NCBI RefSeq assembly: GCF_036227605.1
Contig: NZ_CP109487.1
Span: forward strand, 5,371,001-5,435,000
Length of the DNA stretch: 64,000 nt
Origin: Streptomyces sp. NBC_01439
GTDB taxonomy: Bacteria > Actinomycetota > Actinomycetes > Streptomycetales > Streptomycetaceae
Reading direction: 5' to 3'
Shown here: positions 1 to 7,761 of the stretch, piece by piece
Position numbering within the stretch: the stretch's first letter is position 1
How the letters are laid out: the number at the start of each line of letters is the position of its first letter
Position numbers and translations under genes: made by a program
The notes under the pieces: model-generated
What the model was told of the DNA's origin: nothing
Database searches by the model: none
What the model saw: the letters and a program-made list of their open reading frames with translations, nothing else

Positions 1-2
1 GC

Positions 3-176
3 AACGGGAACGGCGAGTGCGGACAAGGCGACTGCCCCAACGTGTACCGCACCGCCTCCGGCTCCTTCGTCGTCCAGGGAGACTTGTCCCCTGCCTTCAC
101 ACCGCCGGACGGCGAGGGGCTCGTGGAGATTCCCGAGAGCGTCCTGAGGGAGGCTGTACGTGCTCTTGGATGGTGA
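3..176 (+). CDS. Small conserved protein, 3' part (partial at window edge)
   Basis: The frame is open from the window edge to TGA at 174-176 and encodes at least 57 residues. It ends in EIPESVLREAVRALGW and carries an early Cys pair in the context CGQGDCPNVYR. This kind of short protein is common in Streptomyces directly before DUF6879 and XRE/DUF5753 genes, and here it overlaps the next gene by 17 bp, so it is probably translated with it. Function is unknown; CxxxxC could bind metal, which is inference. The start lies outside the window. Confidence 0.75.
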   Translation, partial: NGNGECGQGDCPNVYRTASGSFVVQGDLSPAFTPPDGEGLVEIPESVLREAVRALGW

Positions 177-672
177 CGAATGGCAGAGCAAATTCCGCGG
201 CTTCAAGACCGAGGCGTGGAGGCTTGAGACGCTGCCGCAGTACCTCGTCCCCCAGGAGGCGGAGGAATTCGCCGCCTTCAAGAACGGTGCCCGCTTCCAC
301 GGGCCCTACGAGGATTCGTGGACGGACCTGATCCGCAAGCACACGGCAGCAGGCGGGAGTATCGGCCGCGTGCACATCGTCACGCAGCCACTCTCGGACT
401 ACCTGCGCTTCGAGTTCGAGCGGTACTACCAGCACCAAGCGCCCATCGGGGAAGACATTCGCATCCTCGACGTAACCGACCGGCCGAACCCGCTGCCGGG
501 CGTCCAGGACTTCTGGATGTTCGACCGCTCCACAGTCGTGCTGATGCACTACGCGGAGGACGGGCGACAGATCTCCCGTGAGCTGTTCGAGGGCGATCCC
601 GCACCCTTCATCGACCATCAGCGCATCGCGCGGGAAGGGTCCATCCCATTCCTGGAGTACGTGCGCGCGTGA
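160..672 (+). CDS. DUF6879 family protein
   Basis: 170 residues from a GTG start. The sequence (FRGFKTEAWRLETLPQY near the N-terminus, then RVHIVTQPLSDYLRFEFE, and a C-terminal RSTVVLMHYAEDGRQI) matches the DUF6879 family, which in actinomycetes sits beside XRE regulators of the DUF5753 type. Function is unknown; the arrangement suggests a partner of the regulator that follows. The start overlaps the previous gene by 17 bp and the TGA overlaps the GTG of the next gene, so all three are likely one transcript with coupled translation. An earlier start is excluded because it would run deep into the upstream gene. Confidence 0.8.
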   Translation: MLLDGDEWQSKFRGFKTEAWRLETLPQYLVPQEAEEFAAFKNGARFHGPYEDSWTDLIRKHTAAGGSIGRVHIVTQPLSDYLRFEFERYYQHQAPIGEDIRILDVTDRPNPLPGVQDFWMFDRSTVVLMHYAEDGRQISRELFEGDPAPFIDHQRIAREGSIPFLEYVRA

Positions 673-1502
673 CGTTCGAGCCTGAGCGGATGGGCCACTC
701 CAGCCGGGAGCTGGCCGACAAGCTCCGCGAGCTGCGCAAGCGATCCGGTCTCTCCGGGGTCCGGGTCGCGGCGCGCTGCAACATGTCCCAGTCGAAGATC
801 AGCCGGATCGAGAACGGCAAGGTCCGGCCGTCCTTGGTCGACGTGGAGCAGATCCTGAGAGCGATCGACGCGCCGGCGGATCTCCTCGCGGAGATCTCCG
901 CCCTGGCACGCATGGCGAACACCGATTGGCAGGACGCACGGTCACTTCGCCGCAAGGGTCTGGACAAGAAGCAGTTCGAGCTGGCCGGTCTCGAAAGGGC
1001 GAGCAGCGATTTCCGGTTTTTCCTGCTCTCCATGATCACGGGCCTGCTGTTCACACCCGAATACATCCGGGCCAGCCTCTCGCACATCCCCGGCGACGAC
1101 TCGAAGGCCGTGGCGAAGAAGCTGGAGCGGCAGGAGGTCCTCTACGACCGCTCGAAGCGGTTTACGTTCATCCTCACCGAGCAGGCCGTCCGCTGGCCGC
1201 TCGTGCCGCCGGACGTCTTGGCCGTGCAGATCGACCGGCTGATTTCGCTGACACATCTCCCGAACCTGCGCTTGGGTGTCATCCCTCTTGGCTCACGGAC
1301 GGCCCCAGCACCGCTGAACACCTTCACCGTGTACGACGACCGCATCGCCACGGTGGAGGTGTCCACGGGCGTCCTGCTCCTCCGCGATCTGAGAGACGTA
1401 CGTGCGCATCTTCAAGAGTTCGCCGCGTACGAGGAACTGGCTCTCTTCGGCGACACCGCCAGGGAGCACTTCGCGTTCTGGTCCGCAACCTGCCGTGGTT
1501 GA
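669..1502 (+). CDS. XRE-family regulator with DUF5753 C-terminal domain
   Basis: 277 residues. Residues about 15-70 form an XRE helix-turn-helix (LREL.K.SGLSGVRVAARCNMSQSKISRIENGK). The remainder, including FFLLSMITGLLFTPEYIRA and the run of hydrophobic strands to the C-terminus, is the DUF5753 domain found only in actinomycete regulators of this kind. Such proteins are cytoplasmic DNA-binding regulators, often paired with very small acidic partner proteins. The GTG start overlaps the stop of the DUF6879 gene by 3 bp. Target genes cannot be read from the sequence. The small gene at 1597 would normally complete the module but is broken here. Confidence 0.88.
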   Translation: MTFEPERMGHSSRELADKLRELRKRSGLSGVRVAARCNMSQSKISRIENGKVRPSLVDVEQILRAIDAPADLLAEISALARMANTDWQDARSLRRKGLDKKQFELAGLERASSDFRFFLLSMITGLLFTPEYIRASLSHIPGDDSKAVAKKLERQEVLYDRSKRFTFILTEQAVRWPLVPPDVLAVQIDRLISLTHLPNLRLGVIPLGSRTAPAPLNTFTVYDDRIATVEVSTGVLLLRDLRDVRAHLQEFAAYEELALFGDTAREHFAFWSATCRG

Positions 1503-1596
1503 TCTTTAGTCCACAACGCGACTGGAACTGCAGGTCTTGCCCTGCTCCGGGAAACGATGACGTGCCGTCGTAGAGAACCTCCGGAAGGCGTACGCC

Positions 1597-1785
1597 ATGA
1601 GCCGAGCGCGGACCACCATGTCAGGACCGATGCACCTTTTGCTCCTGAACCTGCCGCCAAAACCGGCGGACGGATGTGGGGTGTGCCGCGCCCTGATCGC
1701 GCAGCGGCGGGAGGCACGGGACGGAGGTGATTTGTCGGCGGCGACGGATGCGGACGTGGAGATCCGTAACCATCCTCACCGGCCC
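1597..1785 (+). pseudogene. Small XRE-associated protein, 3' end lost
   Basis: ATG at 1597 follows GGAAGG at a usable distance. The first 63 codons read as a typical small Streptomyces protein of the XRE neighbourhood: LLLLNLPPKPADGCGVCRAL, then AATDADVEIRNHPH, with a CxxC pair. Relatives end a few residues after NHPH. Here no stop follows; the frame runs on into unrelated Ser/Pro/Gly/Arg-rich translation and across the downstream reductase in the wrong frame. I therefore treat it as a gene whose 3' end was lost at a rearrangement near 1785. A long chimeric protein is possible but unlikely. Confidence 0.6.
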
Positions 1786-1930
1786 GGAACGTCTTGCACC
1801 TGTACCGGATGGGCCTCGCGCTCATCCCGGCTGCCGGGAGGGCAGTCGCCAGGCGCGCTCGTCGCGTCAAGCCCGCCACCGCAAGGTAGGCAGGAATCTC
1901 CCGCATTCATGCAGGAGAGCACTTCAACAG

Positions 1931-2536
1931 TTCCACCACGTGGACCGGCTGACCCCCTTCGAGGAGATCTGGCAGGCCGTCGAGGTCCTGGTCCAGCAGG
2001 GCAAGATCCTCTACGCCGGCTCCTCGAACTTCCCCGGCTGGAAGATCGCCCAGGCCAACGAGACCGCGGCCCGCCACGGCCGGCTCGGCCTGGTCAGCGA
2101 GCAGTGCCTCTACAACCTCGCCGAGCGGCGCGCCGAGATGGAGGTCATCCCGGCCGCCCAGGCGTACGGGCTCGGGGTCATCCCGTGGTCCCCGCTCCAA
2201 GGGGGCCTGCTGGGCGGGGTCATCAAGAAGGAGGTCGAGGGCGGCCGCCGGGCCTCCGGCCGGTCGGCGGAAGCGCTCGCGAACAGCACCGTGCGGGCGC
2301 AGGTGCAGGCGTACGAGGACCTGCTGGACAAGCACGGCCTGGAGCCGGGCGAGGTCGGACTGGCCTGGCTGCTGACGCGTCCCGGGGTCACCGGGCCGAT
2401 CGTCGGGCCGCGCACGCAGGAGCAGCTCGACTCGGCGCTGCGCGCGGTGGAGCTGGAGCTCCCGCAGGAGGTCCTGGCGGGCCTGGAGGAGATCTTCCCC
2501 GGTCCCGGGGCGTCGCCGGAGGCCTTCGCCTGGTAG
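1931..2536 (+). pseudogene. Aldo/keto reductase, 5' truncated
   Basis: About 201 codons match the C-terminal two thirds of an aldo/keto reductase of the YghZ/Kv-beta-like class: FHHVDR, ILYAGSSNFPGWKIAQA, LYNLAERRAE, VIPWSPLQGGLLGG, GLAWLLTRPGVTGPIVGPRT. Full-length members have about 320 residues, so the N-terminal part with the catalytic Tyr and Lys is missing. Homology begins abruptly at 1931 and upstream sequence is unrelated. The NADPH-binding C-terminal strands remain, but the fragment cannot be an active reductase. It looks like the residue of a deletion or insertion joining it to the XRE module. Confidence 0.8.
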
Positions 2537-2581
2537 GCCCGGCCCGGTCCGGGCCCACCGGGCCCGGACCGGGGCGAAGGA

Positions 2582-2671
2582 CTACTGGCCGACGGCAGCC
2601 GCCACGGCCACGACGAGGAACATCAGCACGAGTACACCGGCCATCACACGGTTTCTGGTCTTGGGATCCAC
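2582..2671 (-). CDS. 29-residue single-pass membrane peptide
   Basis: GTG at 2671 to TAG at 2582 encodes MDPKTRNRVMAG followed by an unbroken hydrophobic stretch LVLMFLVVAVAAAVG. A short basic N-terminus and one transmembrane helix suggest insertion with the N-terminus in the cytoplasm. Very small proteins beginning MDP..RN and located near MFS transporter genes are known in Streptomyces (the SGM_5486 type); membership is only suggested by the start motif and the MFS gene at 3414. It is transcribed in the same direction as thpR and the exporter. Confidence 0.55.
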   Translation of the reverse strand: MDPKTRNRVMAGVLVLMFLVVAVAAAVGQ

Positions 2672-2740
2672 CCGTCGAGCGTAACGCGGCCCGCCGGCTC
2701 CCCCGCACGCCCCCCGGCTCCGGCCGCAGGGCGCGCGGGT

Positions 2741-3295
2741 TCAGCCGCCGAGCTGCCAGGCCCCGACGGTCTCGTAGCGGGGCTGCTCGCCCTGCACCCC
2801 GCTGACGGGAAGGTTGCTGCGGACCAGGCTCAGGGTGTCGACCTGCCAGGGTGTGCCCTCGAAGTCCGCGAGGGCGTCCAGGTAGGGCCGCAGCGGGGTG
2901 GTGGCGGTGCGGCCGCGGGCCAGGGTGAGGTGCGGGTGGTACCGGTGGTGCTGGTGCATCGGTACGCCGGCCCGCCGGGCGGCGGCGTCGGCCCGGTCGG
3001 CGAGCATCTGCAGGGCGGCGAGCTCCCCGGCGGCGCCGGTCCACAGGGCGCGCTCCCCGAAGTGGCCGCAGCCGTGCAGCCGCAGTGTGAAGGGGGCCGT
3101 GCGGTGGGCGGCCCGCTCCAGGCGGGCGTGCAGGTCCGGGAGCACCTCGTCCCGTACCTCGCCCATGAAGGCGAGCGTGAAGTGCCAGCCCGCCCGCGCG
3201 GTCCACGTCAGGTGGTCGTCGTGCAGGGGGTCGACGGCCCGGGCCAGCTCGGTGACGGCCGCGTCCGGCGGTAGGACGGCTGCGAACAGTCTCAT
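2741..3295 (-). CDS. thpR: RNA 2',3'-cyclic phosphodiesterase (2H superfamily)
   Basis: 184 residues, the usual family length. It has the two His-x-Thr-x catalytic motifs of 2H phosphoesterases: HFTLAF around residue 38 and HPHLTLAR around residue 125. The start MRLFAAVLPP is typical. The enzyme hydrolyses 2',3'-cyclic phosphodiester RNA ends to 2'-phosphates and reversibly ligates tRNA halves in vitro; its biological substrate is not settled. It is cytoplasmic. It lies downstream of the MFS gene, separated by a large palindrome that probably ends the upstream transcript. Confidence 0.88.
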   Translation of the reverse strand: MRLFAAVLPPDAAVTELARAVDPLHDDHLTWTARAGWHFTLAFMGEVRDEVLPDLHARLERAAHRTAPFTLRLHGCGHFGERALWTGAAGELAALQMLADRADAAARRAGVPMHQHHRYHPHLTLARGRTATTPLRPYLDALADFEGTPWQVDTLSLVRSNLPVSGVQGEQPRYETVGAWQLGG

Positions 3296-3346
3296 GGGCC
3301 GAGGTTAAGGGTGCGGCGCCGCTGCTGGGGGCTCTGCCCCCAGACG

Positions 3347-3380
3347 CCCGCGCCTCGAACGCCGGCGTTCGAGGCGCGGG
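3347..3380. terminator. Perfect 34-bp palindrome between exporter and thpR
   Basis: Left half CCCGCGCCTCGAACGCC is followed at once by its exact reverse complement, giving 17-bp arms with no loop. A second hairpin, GGGGGCTCTGCCCCC, lies just upstream. It sits in the 118-bp gap after the exporter gene (minus strand) and is a likely rho-independent-style terminator without a U-tract, as is common in Streptomyces. Its core resembles the GCCGGCGTTTGAGGCGCGGG unit seen elsewhere in this window. Confidence 0.6.
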
Positions 3381-3413
3381 TCCGGGCGGAGCCCGGGAGG
3401 CAGGGCCGCAGGG

Positions 3414-4802
3414 TCAGGCCACCGCCACCAGTTCGCGGCGGTGCGGGACGGCCGGGACGAAGGTCACGCCGTGCCGGTTCACCCGCAGCCGGAGGTTGCC
3501 GACCCGGGCCAGGACGACCGCGATCGCGACCGAGGCGGCCAGGGAGATCACCGCACCCGAGGCCATGCCGATCCGGGCGCCGTAGGTGTCCGTGATCCAG
3601 CCCAGCAGCGGGGCGCCCAGCGGGGTGCCGCCGGTGAACACCATCATGAACAGGGCCATCACCCGGCCCCGCATCTCGGGGTCGGTCGCCATCTGCACGC
3701 TCGAGTTGGCCGTGACGTTGACCGTCAGGCCGAAGATCCCGATGGGTACGAGCAGGGCCGCGAACAGCCAGAAGCCGGGTGCGAAGGCGGTCACCAGGAG
3801 CAGGACCGAGAACGCCGCGGCCGCGGCCACCAGCACCCGCAGGCGGGACTGTCCGCGCCGGGCCGCGAGCAGGGCGCCCACCAGGGAGCCGGCCGCGATC
3901 AGGGTGTTGAAGAGCCCGTAGGTGCCCGCGTCCCCGTGGAAGACGTCGCTGACGTAGGCCGAGAGCCAGATCGGGAAGTTGAACCCGAAGGTGCCGATGA
4001 AGCCCACGAGCACGATCGGCCAGATCAGCTCCGGGCGGCCGGCGACGTAGCGCAGGCCTTCGCGCAGCTGCCCCTTGGCGCGGGGCCTCGGCTCGACCGG
4101 CTGCAGTTCGTCGGTGCGCATCAGCAGCAGGCCGGCGAGGGGCGCGGCGAAGGACAGTCCGTTCAGCAGGAAGGCCCAACCGGAGCCGACGGCGGTGATC
4201 AGTACACCGGCGATCGCCGGGCCGACCAGCCGCGCGGACTGGAAGTTGGCGGAGTTCAGGCTGACGGCGTTGGCCACCTGGTCCTTGCCGACCATCTCGG
4301 AGACGAAGGTCTGCCGGGCCGGGTTGTCGACCACGGTGACCAGGCCGATCGCGAAGGCGGCGAGGTAGACGTGCCACACCTGGACGTGTCCGGCCAGGGT
4401 GAGGACGGCGAGGGCGATGCCGGTCAGGCCCATCGCGCTCTGGGTGGCGAGGAGCAGCAGCCGCTTGGGCAGCCGGTCGGCGAGTACGCCGCCGTAGAGG
4501 CCGAACATCAGCATCGGCAGGAACTGCAGGGCGATGGTGATGCCGACGGCGGAGGCGGAGCCGGTCAGCGAGAGGACCAGCCAGTCCTGGGCGATGCGCT
4601 GCATCCAGGTGCCCGTGTTCGAGACGACCTGGCCGGTGGCGAAGAGCCGGTAGTTCCGGACCTTCAGCGAGCTGAACATCCCTCCCCGGCTGCCGCCGGG
4701 GGGTGCCCCGAGGTTCTTGCCCGCCCGTGCCGCGGGGTGCGCGGCGCTGGTGGTGGTGGATATGTGGCCGGGTGCGGAGTCTGCTCCGGTTCCCGTACTC
4801 AA
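3414..4802 (-). CDS. MFS transporter (drug/siderophore exporter-like)
   Basis: 462 residues with about 12 hydrophobic helices. FSSLKVRNYRLFATGQVVSN at the start of the first helix and DRLPKRLLLLATQ after helix 2-3 are typical of the MFS_3 / EntS-like exporter group. The start is a TTG at 4802: AGGAGG lies 9 nt before it, and the preceding marR gene ends 26 bp upstream, whereas earlier in-frame starts overlap marR. The first 40 residues are a low-complexity Ser/Thr/Gly tail. Substrate is not evident. The adjacent MarR regulator implies inducible efflux of a toxic or phenolic compound. Confidence 0.85.
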   Translation of the reverse strand: MSTGTGADSAPGHISTTTSAAHPAARAGKNLGAPPGGSRGGMFSSLKVRNYRLFATGQVVSNTGTWMQRIAQDWLVLSLTGSASAVGITIALQFLPMLMFGLYGGVLADRLPKRLLLLATQSAMGLTGIALAVLTLAGHVQVWHVYLAAFAIGLVTVVDNPARQTFVSEMVGKDQVANAVSLNSANFQSARLVGPAIAGVLITAVGSGWAFLLNGLSFAAPLAGLLLMRTDELQPVEPRPRAKGQLREGLRYVAGRPELIWPIVLVGFIGTFGFNFPIWLSAYVSDVFHGDAGTYGLFNTLIAAGSLVGALLAARRGQSRLRVLVAAAAAFSVLLLVTAFAPGFWLFAALLVPIGIFGLTVNVTANSSVQMATDPEMRGRVMALFMMVFTGGTPLGAPLLGWITDTYGARIGMASGAVISLAASVAIAVVLARVGNLRLRVNRHGVTFVPAVPHRRELVAVA

Positions 4803-4828
4803 AAGCGTTCGCCTCCTGGCGTCGTTCC

Positions 4829-5284
4829 TTACAGGTGCGCGAGCTTCTCCAGGACGGGTGCGGCCGCGCGGAGCTTGGCCCATTCGTCCTCGGTCAGCTC
4901 GGCCGCGAGCCCGGCCAGGAAGGCGTTGCGCTTGCGGCGGCTCTCTTCGAGCATCGCTTCGGCCTCCTCCGTCTGGCGGACCACCTTCTGGCGGCGGTCG
5001 TCGGGGTGCGGTTCCAGCGTGACCAGTCCCTTGGCTTCCAGCAACGCGACGATGCGCGTCATCGACGGCGGCTGGACGTGCTCCCGCCGCGCCAGCTCGC
5101 CGGGTGTGGCCTGGCCGCAGCGGGCGAGGGTGCCGAGGACCGACATCTCGGTCGGGCTCAGCGACTCGTCGACGCGCTGGTGCTTCAGGCGTCGCCCCAG
5201 CCGCATGACGGCGGAGCGGAGGTCGTTCACGGCGGCTGCGTCGTCGCCATGGGAGAGGTCATGCATGTATTTAGAATAACTCAT
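4829..5284 (-). CDS. MarR-family transcriptional regulator
   Basis: 151 residues with a winged helix-turn-helix at about 45-115 (SPTEMSVLGTLARCGQATPGELA, then MTRIVALLEAKGLV and DDRRQKVV for the wing). MarR proteins are dimeric repressors relieved by small aromatic ligands. It is the first gene of a two-gene operon with the MFS exporter 26 bp downstream, so it most likely controls that exporter and itself. AGGA stands 6 nt before the ATG at 5284. An A/T-rich imperfect palindrome overlaps the start region and is the likely operator. Confidence 0.88.
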   Translation of the reverse strand: MSYSKYMHDLSHGDDAAAVNDLRSAVMRLGRRLKHQRVDESLSPTEMSVLGTLARCGQATPGELARREHVQPPSMTRIVALLEAKGLVTLEPHPDDRRQKVVRQTEEAEAMLEESRRKRNAFLAGLAAELTEDEWAKLRAAAPVLEKLAHL

Positions 5285-5296
5285 TACTCTTCCTAA
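5271..5296. promoter_or_regulatory. Candidate MarR operator overlapping the marR start
   Basis: TTAGAATAA and, on the opposite strand, TTAGGAAGA are arranged as an imperfect inverted repeat around the ATG. Its A/T content is far above the surroundings, as expected for a MarR box. Binding here would block translation-start and promoter regions of marR and the exporter. Assignment is inference from position and symmetry. Confidence 0.45.
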
Positions 5297-5395
5297 GGAA
5301 AACCGATTTCAGGCGTACGCCGGGGGTCACTCATACGGGTGAGTCGGCGGCTGAAAGCGACACGCGTGCGCGCCCTGTGCCCCGACCCTTTCGGC

Positions 5396-5578
5396 ATGGG
5401 GACACATGTGCTGAGCATGCGCATAGACGGGGAGCTCCTCGACAGGCTCCGGATCCACGCCGCCAAACGCGGAATGAGCGTCCAGGACTATGTGGTCCGG
5501 ACGCTCATTCGCGATGACTTCGACGAGCGCTTCAAGGCGGCCGTCGACGAGACGGAGAAGTTCTACGGGCTGACGTGA
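5396..5578 (+). CDS. Ribbon-helix-helix type small protein
   Basis: 60 residues from ATG 5396. MRIDGELLDRLRIHAAKRG followed by MSVQDYVVRTLIRDDFDERF looks like a ribbon-helix-helix fold (strand, helix A, helix B) as in Arc/CopG/antitoxin proteins, with an acidic C-terminal helix. No toxin gene is adjacent on this strand, so it may be a stand-alone DNA-binding protein. It is divergent from marR. A start at GTG 5339 is possible, but its extra 19 residues have poor coding character. No strong ribosome-binding site is visible for either start. Confidence 0.6.
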   Translation: MGTHVLSMRIDGELLDRLRIHAAKRGMSVQDYVVRTLIRDDFDERFKAAVDETEKFYGLT

Positions 5579-5596
5579 GCCACTGGCTGACGTGAA

Positions 5597-7063
5597 CTAC
5601 TGGGCGAGGCCGAGGGCGGGCATCGCGTAGTAGAAGACGAACACCGCCGACACCACGTACATGGCCACCGGGACCCCGCGGCCCCGGCCGGTCGCCAGGC
5701 GCAGCGCGCAGAAGCTCACGAAGCCGATGCCGATGCCGTTGGTGATCGAGTAGGTGAAGGGCATCATCACCATGGCCAGGAAGGCCGGGACGGCGATGGT
5801 GAAGTCGCTCCAGTCGATGTCCTTGACCGAGCCCGCCAGGATCAGGAAGCCGACCGCCACGAGCGCCGGGGTGGCCGCCTGGGACGGGACCATGGTGGCG
5901 AGCGGGGTGAGGAACAGCGCCACGGCGAAGAGGCCGCCCGTCACGACGTTCGCCAGACCCGTACGGGCGCCCTCGCCGACCCCCGCCGTGGACTCCACGA
6001 AGCAGGTGGTCGCGGAGGAGGAGGTGGCGCCGCCCGAGGCGACCGCCAGGCCGTCGACCAGCAGGACCCGGTTGATCCCGGGGAACTCGCCGGTCTTCTT
6101 GTCGATCAGCTTCGCCTCGTCGCCGACGCCGAGGATCGTGCCCATGGCGTCGAAGAAGCAGGACAGCAGCACGGTGAAGACGAAGAGGGCGCCGGTGAGC
6201 ATCCCGACCTTGTCGAAGCCGCCGAACAGGCTGACCTCGCCGACGAGCCCGAAGTCGGGCATGGACACCGGGTTGCCGGGCCATGCGGGGACCGTGAGGC
6301 CCCAGCCCGAGTCGGGCAGCTCCGCGACCAGCTGGACCACGACGGCGAGGACGGTCATGGCCACGATGGAGATCAGGATCGCGCCCGGGGTCTTGCGGAT
6401 CAGCAGGGCGAGGGTGAGCAGCACGCCGATGACGAAGACCAGGACCGGCCAGCCGTCCAGGTGACCGGTGGCGCCGAGCTGCAGCGGGACCGTGGTGTGC
6501 GCGGCGTCCGGGATGCGGGAGACGAAGCCCGCGTCGACCAGGCCGATCAGCATGATGAACAGGCCGATGCCGATGGCGATGCCCTTGCGCAGGCCGAGCG
6601 GCACGGCGCTCATGACCCGCTCGCGCAGGCCGGTGGCGACCAGCAGCATCACCACGAAGCCGGCCAGGACCACCATGCCCATGGCGTCGGGCCAGCTCAT
6701 GCGCGGGGCGAGCTGGAGCGCGACGACCGTGTTCACGCCGAGGCCGGCGGCGAGCGCGATCGGGACGTTGCCGATGACGCCCATGAGGAGGGTGGTGAAG
6801 GCCGCCGTTAGGGCGGTGGCCGTCACCAGCTGGCCGTTGTCGAGCTGGTGCCCGTACATGTCCTTCGCGCTGCCCAGGATGATCGGGTTCAGCACGATGA
6901 TGTAGGCCATGGCGAAGAAGGTCGCGAAGCCGCCGCGGACCTCGCGGGCGACGGTCGAGCCGCGCTCGGAGATCTTGAAGTAGCGGTCCAGTGAGCCGGC
7001 GGGTTCCCGGGGGGAAGGCTCCGGGGCGGTGGCTACGGCGGGGGCGGGGGCCGGGGTGCTCAT
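5597..7063 (-). CDS. NCS2-family purine permease (AzgA type)
   Basis: 488 residues with 12-14 hydrophobic helices. FFAMAYIIVLNPIIL near residue 60, LAAGLGVNTVVA in TM3, and the signature region SSSATTCFVESTAGVGEGA in TM8-9 are those of AzgA/PbuG proton symporters for adenine, guanine or hypoxanthine. It is an inner-membrane importer for purine salvage. ATG 7063 is preceded by GAGGA at a short spacing; an upstream in-frame start at 7168 adds a non-conserved tail. The gene is divergent from the DUF2530 gene, with an inverted repeat in the shared upstream region. Confidence 0.88.
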   Translation of the reverse strand: MSTPAPAPAVATAPEPSPREPAGSLDRYFKISERGSTVAREVRGGFATFFAMAYIIVLNPIILGSAKDMYGHQLDNGQLVTATALTAAFTTLLMGVIGNVPIALAAGLGVNTVVALQLAPRMSWPDAMGMVVLAGFVVMLLVATGLRERVMSAVPLGLRKGIAIGIGLFIMLIGLVDAGFVSRIPDAAHTTVPLQLGATGHLDGWPVLVFVIGVLLTLALLIRKTPGAILISIVAMTVLAVVVQLVAELPDSGWGLTVPAWPGNPVSMPDFGLVGEVSLFGGFDKVGMLTGALFVFTVLLSCFFDAMGTILGVGDEAKLIDKKTGEFPGINRVLLVDGLAVASGGATSSSATTCFVESTAGVGEGARTGLANVVTGGLFAVALFLTPLATMVPSQAATPALVAVGFLILAGSVKDIDWSDFTIAVPAFLAMVMMPFTYSITNGIGIGFVSFCALRLATGRGRGVPVAMYVVSAVFVFYYAMPALGLAQ

Positions 7064-7080
7064 ACGGTCCTCATTGGGTG

Positions 7081-7127
7081 GTTCATACGAAGAAAATGGG
7101 CCGCGCCCAAACCGTTTCAGTATGAAC
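7081..7127. promoter_or_regulatory. 8-bp inverted repeat in the purine permease upstream region
   Basis: GTTCATAC (7081-7088) and GTATGAAC (7120-7127) are exact reverse complements separated by 31 bp, in the 128-bp gap between the divergent permease and DUF2530 genes. Arms this far apart may bind two regulator dimers or form a loop in the 5' leader of the permease. There is no sign of a guanine riboswitch aptamer core. Confidence 0.35.
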
Positions 7128-7191
7128 ACATGAACGAAAGGGCGTCCATCTCCGCGCGTAGATGTCATTTCCCGCCGCCTAGACTTGCCGC

Positions 7192-7545
7192 ATGGCGAAA
7201 TGGATTGCGAAGCACGAGGCGCCCGAGCCCCTGGAGGGCCCTGTCGTCGCCACCGTCACGGGTGGCACGATCCTGTGGTTCGCCCTCTTCCTGGTCCAGC
7301 TGCCCTTCTACGGGTGGTTCGCCGACCGGGGCCAGCTGTGGTGGGTCTGGACCTGCGCGGCCGGTGGTTTCCTCGGCCTGATCGGCATCTGGTACGTCCG
7401 CGGCCGCGACGCGGCGCTTGCGCGTCACGCGGCGGAACGGGCGGAGGTCGCTGCGCGGGCCGAGCAGGACGGGCAGGACGGGCAGGACGGGCAGGACGGG
7501 CAGGCCGGGCAGGCGGGGCAGGCGGGCTCGGAGCCGCAGGCCTGA
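7192..7545 (+). CDS. DUF2530 membrane protein with Gln/Asp/Gly repeat tail
   Basis: 117 residues. Two hydrophobic helices (TILWFALFLVQLPFYGWF and WWVWTCAAGGFLGLIGIWYV) and the start MAKWIAKHEAPEPLEGP match DUF2530, an actinobacterial membrane protein of unknown function. The C-terminus is a direct repeat of G-Q-D and G-Q-A triplets (DNA unit gggcaggac or close variants), unlikely to be structured. The spacing to upstream sequence shows no ribosome-binding site, so a leaderless transcript is possible. The 216 bp after it hold no gene. Confidence 0.8.
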   Translation: MAKWIAKHEAPEPLEGPVVATVTGGTILWFALFLVQLPFYGWFADRGQLWWVWTCAAGGFLGLIGIWYVRGRDAALARHAAERAEVAARAEQDGQDGQDGQDGQAGQAGQAGSEPQA

Positions 7546-7761
7546 CCGGGCGCGGCGGCGCGGCTTCGGCGGGGCGGTGCCCCTCCGGGACGTCTCCTCG
7601 GCCCGGCGGTGGGTTCGCTCGACCTGCGGGGACGCCCCGGAGTGCCCCCGCCCCACGGGAGGACCCGCGGCGCTACCAGGGGACGATTCGGGTCATCCTG
7701 AGGTCTGATCTTCGGACTGCTCGGCGGGTGAACCGAAAGAACCCCGCTTAACGTCGAAGGC

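Noticed and set aside
1597..2805. A 402-residue fusion protein from ATG 1597
   Set aside because: Only the first 63 codons look coding; the rest overlaps the aldo/keto reductase in another frame.
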